Origin: Rhabdophis nuchalis
Taxonomy: Eukaryota > Chordata > Lepidosauria > Squamata > Natricidae
Reading direction: 5' to 3'
NCBI GenBank assembly: GCA_039707465.1
Contig: CM077644.1
Location: forward strand, 214,891,962 to 214,955,961
Length of the DNA stretch: 64,000 nucleotides
The translations under genes and the position numbers were made by a program. Of this stretch, positions 41,250 to 53,057 are shown in pieces. Under the pieces are notes generated by a model that was not told where the DNA came from, did no database searches, and saw only the letters and a list, made by a program, of their open reading frames with translations. Each line of letters begins with the position of its first letter. Position 1 is the stretch's first letter.

Positions 41250-42760
41250 TAGAAATGTTAGTAAAAAAAGCAGCATAATGATGGAACACAAAATCCTGAA
41301 CTGTATGAAAAGTTTTTCTTCTAACCTAACAATGTTAATGGAATATTAACTATGGGATTCATAAGATAGAAAAGGAAGCATTTTTTAATACATTGTAGAC
41401 AGTTCTGCACTGGATTTAAAGATGAATCCCACTTTAGATAATTTTAAAAGGCAATAGGACAAATTCATGGAGAAATAGGTTGTCGGACTTCAAATTTCTT
41501 ATTTCCAGAAGTATAATTCATATTCAGGAACTACATAATCACAGAAACTAATAGATTTCACAACAATGGGTACGGTAATTAATTGCAGACAAATGGAAGC
41601 CATATATACACAAATGTTATGGTGTAAGAATAGTGAGGAAAAGACTTCATCACACTCTGATGAAGCTCTGAAAAATTGTTCAGAACTTCATCAGAGTTTG
41701 AGTCAAGTCATTTCGTCACATCTTTTCCAATCAACAGACTCCTGGCCATTCTTTTACCAGGATTGAGATTGTAATGCATTTGGTCTATACTTACACAGTG
41801 ATTCTACTAATGCTGTTTACAAGCTTCATTCCTTACATGAAATGTCAATGGATAACATTGATGGCTTTTTATTGTACCCTCTCAATGACAAGCATGGTAA
41901 ATGACAGGCAGTATAGTGTAAAATACAAGCTGATACACAGAAGGAGTGGAAGGTTTATTACCTTCTGCAGAAATAGTAAATTTCTGAGGGCATCAAGTTG
42001 ATCATTGCATTACAAAAATGCTGAACTAAGTAGATCTTTAGAGAGCAAAGTGCAGTGGTTAAAGCAGACAGGAATGAATAGTCAGTTCTCTCATTTGGAT
42101 GGACTGGCCCATTTCTATTTATCCTTAATTTTTGTAATCATTATGACTAATTTGAAATTTGTGCTTATAGTTATTAAATATCATTTTATCTTCCATTCTA
42201 TATCTATTCTCATGATTAAAGTATGTTCTTTGCTTCATGCAAATTACTTATATTTAAAAAAGTGAACAAATTAATCTTGTTACAACATAAACTATACTAC
42301 TATTCCAGTGTATAGCAACATTCTGAATTCTACATACAACAGAACAACTAAGCTGAAGAAAAAATAGAAGAAAAATAATAGCTGAATATGTTGCTAATTA
42401 AATGTTTTATAATATTTGGGTTGTCATGAAATTAAAAAAATAAGGATCATATAAATCCACGAAGAATATGCTTTCTGGGTATAAGTAGCAAAACTATTTT
42501 TCTCCTCAAATTAAATTGTATTCAATGCTAAGGCTGAAACAAATGGATTAACTATATTCAGAATAATAAATATATTTTTCATTAATTTTGTAATAGACAT
42601 ATATTGTTTAATGCCCTTATTTTTTCTCACTTGTAAGGTGGATTTTCAAACCTTCAGCTCCCTATTAGAATGATTTTTCCAAATTCTAAAAACAATACAT
42701 TCAAAATTATTAACTGAAAAAACACAATTAACTGCTATTTGAGGAAGATCTTTATATCGG
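41250..42760. other. Intron 1 sequence without recognised elements
   Basis: AT-rich intron with short open frames only. No family recognised. Confidence 0.5.
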
Positions 42761-42769
42761 TAATCTCAA

Positions 42770-43365
42770 GAAATGACAAGCCACTTAACAATCAAAGTTA
42801 AGACTGATACTCCAAAACCATATGTGACCATGTTTCAAAGTTATGACAGCTGCAGTGTCCCCATGGTCCTTTGTCCTTATAAGAGACCACGGAGATGCTG
42901 CAGCAATCCCTGCTTCTCTTCCCACCATCCTGCTTTGATGGGACCTGCAGTGCTCAGGCCTGCTTCCTATGCCTCCTAGAAGCAGCCACTGTTTTCAGTG
43001 CCCCACAGTTCCTTACAGAAACAGTGGCTGCTTTTTGAGCTTTCTGTGACAATCAGATGGCCACTGGGTGATTGCAAAGCTCTCCTGCTTCATTGCCTGG
43101 TTTGGGGAAGCCAGCCCTGATCAGTCAGATGGACAGCTATGATGGCTTGCATGAAAGGTGGGGAGACCTTGAGAGATCATAAACAGTTTGCTGTGTGCCT
43201 GCACTAGGCCTGCCCTGATCTCCCCAGTCCCTGAAATCCATTGAACAACCCGTGCATTTGTTTAATGAATGCACAGTGGAGAACAGTTCATTTAACCTTG
43301 TCCTGACTTCCAACCCTAATCAGCAGGCTCCATTATGGTTGTAACTTGAAGACCACTATAAAAGA
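42770..43365. repeat. Long, diverged snake repeat copy
   Basis: CACTTAACAATCAAAGTTAA, then TTATGACAGCTGCAGTGTCC on the left and CATTATGGTTGTAACTTGAA on the right match the repeat family. The middle has inverted GAAGCAGCCACTGTTTTC and GAAACAGTGGCTGCTTTT blocks. Confidence 0.5.
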
Positions 43366-43390
43366 TTCAAAGTTTATCACTATAGCATTC

Positions 43391-43590
43391 ATCTAGTGCA
43401 GTGGTTCTCAAAACTGTGGGTCAGGATCCCTTTGGGGGTCAAACAACCCTTTTCACAGGGGTCGCCTAAGACAATTGGAAAACACATATTTTTTTAAAAA
43501 ATACTGAAAACATAAAATAATTTTATGGTTGGGGGTCACCACAACATGAGGAACTGAATTAAAGGGTCACAGAGACCCACTGATCTAGAG
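43391..43590. mobile_element. SPIN-like hAT non-autonomous element
   Basis: The element at 43399-43582 begins CAGTGGTTCTCAAAACTGTG, then GGTCAGGATCCCTTTGGGGG. It holds CACAGGGGTCGCCTAAGACA and GGAAAACACATAT on the left and GGTTGGGGGTCACCACAACA and TGAGGAACTG on the right, which I recognise as SPIN. Flanks ATCTAGTG and ATCTAGAG are a 7/8 duplication. The right end is shortened to ACCCACTG. Confidence 0.8.
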
Positions 43591-43733
43591 CAGGGGTCCC
43601 CAACCTTTGCAACTTTAAGTCTGAAGGACTTCAGCTCCCAGAATTCTCCAGCCAGCAAAGCTGGCTGGAGAAGTCTGGGAGCTGAAGTCCTTCAGACTTA
43701 AAGTTGCAAAGGTTGGGGACCCCTGATCTAGAG
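43583..43733. mobile_element. 135-bp palindromic hAT MITE abutting the SPIN copy
   Basis: The element at 43591-43725 starts CAGGGGTCCCCAACCTTTGC and is palindromic around CAGCAAAGCTG. Perfect duplicates ATCTAGAG lie at 43583-43590 and 43726-43733; the left one is also the right flank of the SPIN-like element. Confidence 0.95.
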
Positions 43734-43865
43734 GGTACTCTATTCACTGTGCCGAAGGGAATGAAAGATTACATTTTGTAGGGATTCATTAATACCCCCC
43801 AGGATCATGCCAGATTTTTTTAATATTTAAAGAAGCAGGCAAGAAACAATATTAGAGGATTTTAG

Positions 43866-44105
43866 CTCCGGTGGCACAGTGATTAGAATGCAATACTGTG
43901 GGCTACTTCTAGTGACTGCTAACTGCAATTTGCCAGTTCACATTCATGAGGTTCAAGGTTGATTCAGACTTCCATCCTTCCAAGGTGGGTAAAATGAGGA
44001 CCCATATTTTGTTGGAGGCAATATGTTGACCCTGTAAACTGCTTAGAGAGGGCTGTAAAGCACTGTACAGTGGTATATAAGTCTAAGTGCTATAGCTATT
44101 TAAAA
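43866..44105 (+). mobile_element. tRNA-derived SINE (snake type A)
   Basis: The head GGTGGCACAGTGATTAGAAT resembles a tRNA-derived A box, with a GTTCACATTC-like B box about 75 bp on. The body has CTTCCATCCTTCCAAGGTGG, then GGTAAAATGAGGACC, and the 3' end is GTATATAAGTCTAAGTGCTA. Copies at 50160-50404 and 56378-56546 share the body. Confidence 0.8.
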
Positions 44106-44411
44106 GGTTTCTATGCCTCAGCAACATGGAAGCCACAGTAATTGGTTAAATACAAAGGGAAGGCTTACTCAGTAAGCTGACACTGTTTATGCAAGCATCA
44201 AGTTACTTTTCCAGCCTTGCCTATATCAGTCTCATTTTTCTGGCCATACATTGAAAAATCATGCAAGTTGATTTCCAATTTAAAAAGATTTTTTAGATGA
44301 GAAAATGTCTATTTTCAATGTATTATAATTAAACAGATGTCTGTGAGTGCTATATATATTCCATCCAGGATATTTAAGTTACTGGCAATGAAAAAACGTT
44401 TAAGCTTCTCT

Positions 44412-44928
44412 TACCGTATTTTTCAGAGTATAAGACGCAACTTTTTCCCTCAAAAAAGAGGCTGAAAATCTGGGTGAGTCTTATAAAGCATTTTTGTCTC
44501 CCAAAACTCTGCCCCCTTCACCAAAATGGTCATGCAGAGCCTTTAGGGGGCTTCCAGAGTGCTCCTGGGGGCTGGAGAGGGCAGAAATGAGTAAAAACAG
44601 GCCATTTGTTGCTCAATTTTGCCCCCCAGTCCCCAGAAGCATTCCATAAGCCCCCTAAAAGGCTATGCATGCTCCCCCCCTTTTTATTTACAAAAAATGG
44701 GCCCGTTTTTGTGAAAAGTGAGCCATTTTTTGCTCTGTTTTGCCCCATCCCCACCCTCCCAGGAGCACTCTACAAGCCTCCTAAAGGCTATTCATGCCCA
44801 TTTTGGGGGGGGACACACCTCATTTTCGCAAAACAGGCCATTTTGGGGAGGGATGCAGAGTGCAAAAACTTTTTTTAAATTTGTCTCTTCAAAATCTTGG
44901 TGTGTTTTATACTCTGAAAAATACGGTA
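44412..44928. mobile_element. DNA MITE with TACCGTATTTTT / AAAAATACGGTA ends
   Basis: Terminal inverted repeats TACCGTATTTTTCAGAGTAT and ATACTCTGAAAAATACGGTA are perfect over 20 bp. The interior carries GGCTTCCAGAGTGCTCCTGG and its inverted counterparts. Superfamily uncertain. Confidence 0.85.
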
Positions 44929-45689
44929 AATAAAATCTGTCAGATATAATGCTAAAAAAAATTCCTAGGTGAAATCAGTTTTCCTTTTCTGTTACCAGCC
45001 TGAAGAATATCAACCCATCATGCAAAGTTCCCCCCCCCCAATTATTTTTAAACCCTGCTTACCCTTTTCATTAAGAAAATATAACACCAAGATCTGTTAA
45101 CTCTATGCCTTGCTTTTTAAAATGTTCAACCTCACAAAACAGGATGTGGCTCCTTGACTGAAAAGACTACTACTGAGAAAAAATATATCTTTGTTTTCTT
45201 TTTCTTTTCTTTTCTTCTTTTGCTTACTATATATTACCGAAAACAATTCAATTTAATTTCAGGTTTCAAGCAGGATGAAATGACATTAAATTTGTTTTAT
45301 ATTTATAGCCATGTTTATAGCCAGGTTAATTTCAATGAAAGACTGCCATTTGTCCAAAGCCATTCTATAAGCTTTGGCAGCCAAGTAAACATTTAAATCT
45401 AAGGTGCTGCAAATATATTGAAAATATAAGCATAGTTATAGTTAAAAGCTCCTGCTCTAGTATTTTGCCTTCCAAACTTCTTTCAACCATGTGGTTTTGG
45501 AGTTCCTTATGTTCTTCCATTTGTAGATTCTTGACCTAGTCCACTGACCTACTCAGATGGTTGAGAAAATAAGAAAAATTGAGTTTCCTCATCAGGGAGA
45601 AATGACATACCGATTTTATAAAATTAAAAACATATTTTCAAATAATGATATGCATAAAGTTAAAAATTCTATGTAAATTCTATGTGCAC

Positions 45690-46500
45690 TGAGAGATCAT
45701 CAATAATGCTGATGATACTCAGTTTTACATCTCCATTCCTGGTGATCCAAGCAATCATGTGGCAGCCCTTCTCAATGCCTGGAGGCTATAGGGGTCTGGA
45801 TGGGCAACAGATTTCATTTGAACTCAGGAAAGATGGTGGGTGCAAGAGACCTCAGAATCTGGTTGTTTATCATTGTTCTGGATGGAGTTGCACTATCTCA
45901 GACAGACCTGTTGTGCACCATGGGGATCCTCCTGTACTTACAACTCCTGCTTTAAGAGCAAGTGGTACTCATGGCTAGGAGGGCCTTTGAGCCTTCACCT
46001 TTATCATGAAGCCTTGTGCATGGTCACTCATACCCTAGTCTTCTCTTGCTAGATTACTGCAATACATTCTACGTAAGGTATAGCCTTGACAACAGGAGCT
46101 ACAGATGGTACATAATAGAGTGGTGCACATAGTTCTGGAAGCCCCTAGGATTACACATATAACACCGTTATTGCACAACCTGCATTGGTTACCAGTTTGC
46201 TCCCGGATCAAATTCAAGGTGTTGGTTGTTACTTTTAAAGCCTTATATGACATTGGTCAATGGTATCTGCCCCACTTATCCCAATGGAAAAGGCCTGCTA
46301 TATATTCCATCTGCTAAGGAATTCCGGCAGGCAGGATCAAGGAGCAGAGCCTTTTCTGCTGTGGCCCCATCCCTAGGAAACACTCCATCAGCAGAGGTGA
46401 AAACTGTTCCCATACTTTTGATCTTCTGGAATGCTATTAAAACTGGCCTTTGCCAGTTGGCTTGGGGCTGGGGCACAGGGACAGGGATGTTTACTACTGC
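45690..46500 (+). mobile_element. L2-type LINE fragment, old and frameshifted
   Basis: Frames read NADDTQFYISIPGDPSN (the RT catalytic region, decayed), LDYCNTFY, ITPLLHNLHWLPVCSRIKFK and then RSRAFSAVAPSLGN. It spans from the RT core to the ORF2 end, with an internal gap near 45850-46040. Divergence is much greater than at 62721-63509. Confidence 0.75.
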
Positions 46501-46519
46501 AGGTGGTTGATGGGATCAG

Positions 46520-47160
46520 AAGACCTGTTTCCCATGCTGTCTTGGATAACAAAATCATGGAACCTACTTTTATATTATTAATGTGAATTCAGCTAGAAAT
46601 TTACTTCAGCAAATGCACTCATTAATTTTCAAAGCATTTAAACTGCACATCGCTAAATCCATGGAACTAGAGATTAACATTTGTAGAATTTTTCAAAATT
46701 TTGTTGCAATTTTGATATAAAAATCTGAATTAACTTCAGTTTAATGTTTTACAAATCTGAATTTAGCTCCAATGTAGGTATAGTTATTTAGAATAAAATT
46801 TCTCTAACTTCAATATAATTATTTAAAGAATGAAGAATCAATTGTCAGTGAATTAAATTTTATAATCTGTATCAACCTGCATGTAATGTGTTAATGCATA
46901 ATCACTCATTAAAGAATCACTGAAACATCTAATTTTGTTTAATTTGTAAATACTATCACAGCTCTTAAATGTTTACAACAATTAACACTTTAAAATAGGA
47001 TGAGTAGGCAGTATAAGTGTCAGTGTCCAAGGGCGATACAATTTCAAAATGTTAATAGCCAAGAGCAAAAACAGATCTATAATTCCATTACTAAAGGAAA
47101 GTATTTTTTTTTCCTTAAGTGAAAAATGTTAGCTGAAGGGATCATTGTATAATTTCTATA
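46520..47160. other. Intron 1 sequence without recognised elements
   Basis: AT-rich. Nothing recognised. Confidence 0.5.
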
Positions 47161-47167
47161 GTATGGT

Positions 47168-47423
47168 ACTGTGTTTCCCCCAAAATAAGACATCGTCTTA
47201 TTTTCTTTTGACTCCCAAAATAAGCACTCAGCCTTATTTTTAGGGAGGTCTTATTATTTTTGAAATGCAGGAAGCAGCAAGCGTAGTCACCTCATGGCTG
47301 CTGCTGGGTTACAATATTTTCAGGGAGGGCTTATTTTCAGGGAAGGGCCTATTTCAGCACATGCGCTCAAATGCCCGATAGGGCTTATTATCCAGGGAGG
47401 TCTTATTTTTAGGGAAACAGGTT
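47168..47423. mobile_element. DNA MITE with CTGTGTTTCCCC / GGGAAACAGG ends
   Basis: The ends CTGTGTTTCCCCCAAAATAA and GGTCTTATTTTTAGGGAAAC are inverted copies. The interior repeats AATAAG/CTTATTTT blocks. Flanking TA is compatible with Tc1/mariner-type insertion. Confidence 0.7.
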
Positions 47424-47744
47424 AAGCCTAACAAAATCACAACAGAATTTTTGTTTGTTTGTTTCCTGCTTCAAAATTGGAAGAAAATTGTATTGCCACC
47501 AACTTTCATTCTGTGCAAGCCACGCCCACCCCGACTCTGCAAAAGAAATAAAAAGTCATGATACGTCACAGGGCACGATCAAGTTTGATACCCGTGTCTT
47601 ACACCCTGCAAAAATGAACACTTATGACTGCATAGGTATTGTATCAATAACTAAAAACCTGAAGTGACTCAAATTACATAATTAAAACTGTACTGTGATA
47701 GCACAAAGAAATTGCCGGTACACTTAACAGCTTAGAAAAATAGC

Positions 47745-48390
47745 AAATATAGGTAATCCTTACAACCAGAACTGGGGGCAGAATATAAGCCAAGCAGAGC
47801 TGTTAAGTGAGACATCCATGTGGCTGCAGTTGTTCGCTCAACAACTGCAATCTTGGCTCTCCCAACTGTGGTCATTACGCAACCCCACAGAAAGAGCGAA
47901 AAAGCTGTCTCCCGAAAGAAACCAGGCAGCTTCCCTTTGTGTGAGAATAAGAGTTCCTGTGGAGAACTACAGAAAAGCAGCTCAGATTTTGGGGATCCAA
48001 GCTTCATTTCTACAGTCTGCTACAGGATCTCCTTTCACTTCTATGCATGAAGGGAAACTCCAAGGCCTGCAGAAACAGGGCTCAGAATATTGAGATCTGA
48101 CTTCTGTTTCTGCAGGCTTTTAGAGGAGGTTCCTCTCCTGGTGTGGAAGGGAATTCAACAGTGGGACGAAGAAACAAAGCAAGGATTGATAAGATCTGAG
48201 TTTCATTTCTGCAGCCTGCCAAAGGATTTTCATGCTGCCCCCTCCCCCATGTGAGGACGGGAGGGAAATCCCTCAGCAAGCAACAACAGCTTTCAAATTT
48301 CCCAGCCAGTTTCCCCAGAGACTTTCTGGGAAAGCTGGCAAAAAAAATTGCAAATTGTGGACATTTGGCACTGTAGTAGTAAGTGAAAAC
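47745..48390. repeat. Snake repeat copy followed by internal tandem units
   Basis: GAGCTGTTAAGTGAGACATC and TTGTTCGCTCAACAACTGCA belong to the repeat family. From about 47990 to 48330, units of about 110 bp recur with (C/T)TTCATTTCT(A/G)CAG followed by TCTGC or CCTGC and a GGGAA(A/T) block. Confidence 0.45.
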
Positions 48391-48469
48391 AGATTGTCAA
48401 GCACTCAGATCACAATAACATGCGGAGGGAGGGCAACATTTTACAAAGGCAGACATTTTTGACTCATCG

Positions 48470-49310
48470 GGGCCATTGTTGATATTGGGGGAGGAGAAAA
48501 TATGATTTTTGCATGTCATATAAATCTTCTCTACTATATAACTCAAATACTGGATACCTTCCACTTGAACACAACCTGTTATTTTTTTTTCCATTCCCAT
48601 ATGCTTATTGATTCTTTGTAGGGCCACAGACTATTTACTCATTCAATTTATGCTTTTATCTTTTTTTTACATTTAAATTGTCATTTGGAAACAAAGCTAT
48701 TATTAAAAGCTAAACTCTTTTATATGACAATATGAAGCTGTAGAAGAGTACTGTCGATGAATATTTCAAGAGTCTGTTGGATGGAATATTTCCCACAGTA
48801 ACTGTACCATAAGTATTATTAATAGTTTTAAAGCAGTCTTTAATTGAATTTCCATACAGTTATTCATAAACACACCAAAGATTTCAGTGATTTTTTTAAA
48901 ATACAAATGCATTTATATGCAAATACAATTATGATGGAAATGGATGCTCAGAGAAATGTTTTTCTTCCAATTTCAATATTTTCCATCTCAAAAATAAATT
49001 CATACACTGTGTGTCATCTACTGTACTAAATAACAATATGAATCCTCCCTAGTGGGGTACTTTACATAGTTTATTTTTTCAACATTGCCCTAACAAATTT
49101 AAGGTTATCTGTGAACTCTGTAACAGAAACATATTTTGGTTGTTGCTTAACACGTAACTGTGTGGTAGAGCCTTTGCTTCATTTTAAAGAAACTCTTTTG
49201 GGGGAGGGGGTTGTTTGTTCATTGATGTTGTTGTTGTTGTCTAGCTTCACGTAGTTACATAATAAATGCCAGCACTGAAGATTAATTCTTCCATGCACCC
49301 TTCAGGAAGG
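48470..49310. other. Intron 1 sequence without recognised elements
   Basis: AT-rich, with a short (TTG)n at 49221-49241. Nothing else recognised. Confidence 0.5.
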
Positions 49311-49313
49311 ACA

Positions 49314-49799
49314 TACCATATTTTTCGGAGTGTAAGACGCACCTTTCTCCCTCAAAAAAGAGGCTGAAAATCTCGGTGCATCTTATACATTGAATTTTTG
49401 GCCTCCTGAAACCCCACCCCCTTCACCAAAATGGCCGTGCATAGCCTTTAGGAGGCTTCCAGAGTGCTCCTGGGGGCTGGGGAGACAAGAAATAAGTGAA
49501 AAATGGGCCATTTCTTGCTCAATTCCCCCGCTCCCAGGAGCACTCTATAAGCCTCCTAAAAGCTATGCATGCCCTTTTTCTGACAAAAACAGACCCATTT
49601 TTGCAAAAAGGATTGACTGTTTTTTGCTCATTTGGGGGGGGGGGGAGGAGCACCCTGCAAGCCTCCTAAAGGCTATTCATACCCTTTTGGGGGGGGGGAA
49701 CAGGCTCGTTTTCGCGAGGTCTGCAGAGTGCAAAAAACTTTTTTTTTTAAATTTGCCTCTTCAAAATCTTGGTGCGTCTTATACTCCGAAAAATACAGA
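49314..49799. mobile_element. DNA MITE with TACCATATTTTTCGG-type ends
   Basis: The ends TACCATATTTTTCGGAGTGT and ATACTCCGAAAAATACAG enclose the same interior as the copy at 44412-44928 (GGCTTCCAGAGTGCTCCTGG, CTCTTCAAAATCTTGGTG). G-runs at about 49634-49645 and 49690-49698 make the spurious open frame here. Confidence 0.85.
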
Positions 49800-50159
49800 A
49801 ACTATTCATCAGGAAATACAGTCTGTTTTTCTATTAAATATCACAAAATCTTATATTCCTGAAAAGTATACCAACTACCGGGACACTTCATGGAAATCAC
49901 ACATAATCAGCTTTAGAATAATGGCAAACAAAGTTATAGAAATATTCATCACTGTCAAAAATAACTTTGTGTTTGAGAAATAAGGCTGATAAATATGTTC
50001 ACTCAGCTTGGAATAATTCATGTATTATTATTGTACATACAGCTTATGTTAAGTAAGACTTTAGCAAACTCGCTTTTAATTTATTAAAGCAAGGCTAGAA
50101 TATTTTAGAACAGATAGAACTCATGTTAATTTTTATTCTAACATGATTTTATGTCTGGT

Positions 50160-50404
50160 ATGTCGTGGTGACGCAGTGGTTAAAATGTAGTACTGCAGCC
50201 TACTTCTGGTGACTGCTGGCTACTTGCAAACTGGTAGATCAAATCTCACCAGGCTCAAGGTAGGCTCACTCAGCCTTCCATTCTTTCGAGGTGGGTAAAA
50301 TGAGGAACCATATTGTTGGAAGCAATAGACTGACTCTGTAAACTGCTTAGAGAGGGCTGTAAAACACTGTGATGCAGTATATGTTTAAATGCTATTGCTA
50401 TTAT
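50160..50404 (+). mobile_element. tRNA-derived SINE (snake type A)
   Basis: The head GTGGTGACGCAGTGGTTAAA, a B-box-like GATCAAATCTCAC and the body GGTGGGTAAAATGAGGAACC match 43866-44105. It ends in ATGCTATTGCTATTA. Confidence 0.85.
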
Positions 50405-50409
50405 ATTGC

Positions 50410-51270
50410 TTAGCTTTGTTAATTATTAAAGCAGCCCCTATTTTAATAATGGTTTTGATCACTTTTACATACAGCACTAACCTTATGTTACTTTGAAATT
50501 TTTACAGTTTTACATAGCTTATAAGTGTCTTTTGTATCTGTTTACTTTTTTTTCTGCTTTTTCTTTTTCTGGATTGTGCTTCTATATATCTATTAAAAAA
50601 ATTAAAAGAAAAAAGAAAATATAATATCCATACATTTATATTACACAAATTGAACAATTGATTTAAAAATAAGTTACTTGAATCTGATTCAGCGGAAAAA
50701 CATCCCAATATATCTGTATAAAATTAAATGCAATAGGCAGAATCAGAAATATAATAACTTTTTGACTATTCTTGTACATTAAGAGTCATGTAAGAAAAAA
50801 TGTCATTCCAGTTTGAGGTACCTACTTTAAACCAAATGAATAGCAAACCTTAATGTGATTTAAGTGTGCTTAAATGTATCCATCAGATGTGAAAAGTATT
50901 AACAATTAAAAAGTAAAATTGCCTACAATTTGAACTTTATGCCTGGCAATCATATGAATGGATAGCATGCATGCATTTTTCTAACACTTGTTGTTGACTT
51001 TACTATTAGAGAGAAAATGAAAGAAATGCTTTGGTTATGGGTGTTTGAGAGCAGCTTTAATATTATATATTTAATAAAAAGTAGAAGCTGCTGAGAGACC
51101 AAGAATAAGAACAGGATTATATTCTCTGCTCATTTTCCAATAAAGACCACAACAATAACTGAGACAGTTTCAGTTCCTAGATCACATTTGAACTCATACT
51201 AAAATAGCTCTACAAAAGTATCCGGAACTGAACTATTATCTTTTATTCAAGCCATTATAGATTGCAGAGT
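50410..51270. other. Intron 1 sequence without recognised elements
   Basis: AT-rich intron sequence; nothing recognised. Confidence 0.5.
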
Positions 51271-51284
51271 AGTATCCAGAGTAA

Positions 51285-51577
51285 AAAGGGACATGGCAGT
51301 TCAGCGGTTTAAATCCCTACTACCGCGTAATGGAGTGAGCTCCCATTATTTGTCCCAGCTTTTGCGAACCTAGCAGTTCAAAAGCATGTAAAAATGCAAG
51401 TAGAAAAATAGGGACAACCTAGTGGGAAGGTAACAGCGTTCTGCGAGCCTTCGGCATTTAGTCATGCCAGCCACATGACCGCGGAGACAGCGCTGGCTCT
51501 TTGGCATTAAAAAGGAGATGAGCACTGTCCCCTAGAGTCAGGAATAACTAGCATATATGTGCAAGAGGAACCTTTAT
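51285..51577 (+). mobile_element. Sauria-type tRNA-derived SINE, 5'-truncated
   Basis: From GTTCAGCGGTTTAAATCCCT (B box region) through GAGCTCCCATTATTTGTCCC and TAGCAGTTCAAAAGCATGTA to GTCAGGAATAACTAGCATAT and AGAGGAACCTTTATCC. The 3' end resembles Bov-B LINE tails, as known for Sauria SINEs. It lacks the first part of the tRNA head. Confidence 0.85.
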
Positions 51578-52415
51578 CCAGAGTAAGTTTTGTCTAGCAG
51601 AGCTCTCTCTTTTGGGGGGTCTTCAGTACCAACTTATGTAACAATGCATTCATCACTGCACCTAATTCAGTCATTCCTTCCTGACTAACATAAATCAGTC
51701 ATGAAGAACAGGGTCAGACAACAAAACATTGGCCTTATAATAAAACAGCTTCTCCCTGCCCTCAGGCCATAACAATAGAAAGCCAACCCACAGAATTAGG
51801 CCAGATATGAAATCTGGCACCTAAGGCAATATCAAGGCACTTACCATTAAGTACTTAAATGCTGCCATTGGGTTATATTAGATTTGAGCACCTCTGTCAC
51901 TGGGTATAAATTAATAAATCCTCCAGCTATGCTAGAAAAATATTTCATGATATATGAAAGAAAAGACCTTTTTGTTAACATATTTTTTCATTATAAGGAT
52001 GCCTTAGTTGAGAAACTCAAACTCACAGCTCAAAACTGCCCAGCAATGCTCCAGATCTCAGTTCACAATTATGAACAAGCAGGGCTAGAAAAAACACTCA
52101 AACAGTGAAAAACCAAGACCTATTATCTGGCCCTGACCAGTAGGTTTTCCAACAACAGGGTCTTCTCAGCTGCACTCCAAGTTATTGCATGCTCAGCTCC
52201 ACATTGCTGAGAACATGAACCTGCTGTTGTGATCTGTGGCAGTCATTGCTTTCTAAAGCTGCATCAGGTTCTCTAGCAGCAGTGAGGACTAGCCCAAAAA
52301 AAAGATAAATCGTAAGCCTGGGACTGCCCAAGGAAGGAATAAATTAAGAAAGTAGCTGAGGGGGACCTGGCTGCCCCAGGGAAATCAGGAAAACAAACAT
52401 TTGTTGCTTTGAGAT

Positions 52416-52777
52416 CTATGAATATGAGTAGAGATGCAGTGACTCAGTGGCTAAGACACTGAGCTTGTCAATCTGAAGATCAGCATTTCGAATTTCTAGC
52501 AGCGCCTAACGGGGTAAGCTCCCATTACTTGTCCCAGCTTCTGCCAACCTAGCAGTTCGAAAGCATGTAAAAATGCAAGTAGCAAAATAGGGACAACTTT
52601 GGTGGGAAGGTGTCAGCGCTCCATGCGCCTTTGGCGTTTATTCATACCAGCCCAAGACCACACAGATGTCTTCGGACAGTGCTGGCTCTTTGGCTTAGAG
52701 ATAAGCATCACCCCTAGAGCCAGAAAATGACTAGCACACATGTGGAGGAACCTTTACCTTTACCCTATGAATATGAG
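52416..52777 (+). mobile_element. Sauria-type SINE, complete, with 13-bp TSD
   Basis: The SINE at 52429-52764 is flanked by CTATGAATATGAG at 52416-52428 and 52765-52777. An A-box-like TGGCTAAGACACTGAG and a B-box-like ATTTCGAATTTCTAG lie in the head. The tail is GGAACCTTTACCTTTACC. The 13-bp duplication fits LINE-machinery retroposition. Confidence 0.92.
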
Positions 52778-53057
52778 CCACAAATAACTCCCAAATTAGT
52801 GACCTGATTAATTTAAAAAAACACCACCAAGTCATACACCAACAGCAATGCAGATGTTGCAGTCTCCCATCAATACATTCTTGAAGTTGTTCAGTGCCAC
52901 CTGAAACTGTTCAATTATTTTGTCACAGATGCATTTTGAGCAGTACACTAGCAACCACCTGACTACAATCATGGTTGTAACAATACAACCAAATGTTGTA
53001 CTGTAATATTACCAATAGAAGCACGATTAATGTTTTAAAGAACATTAGGCATAATGA

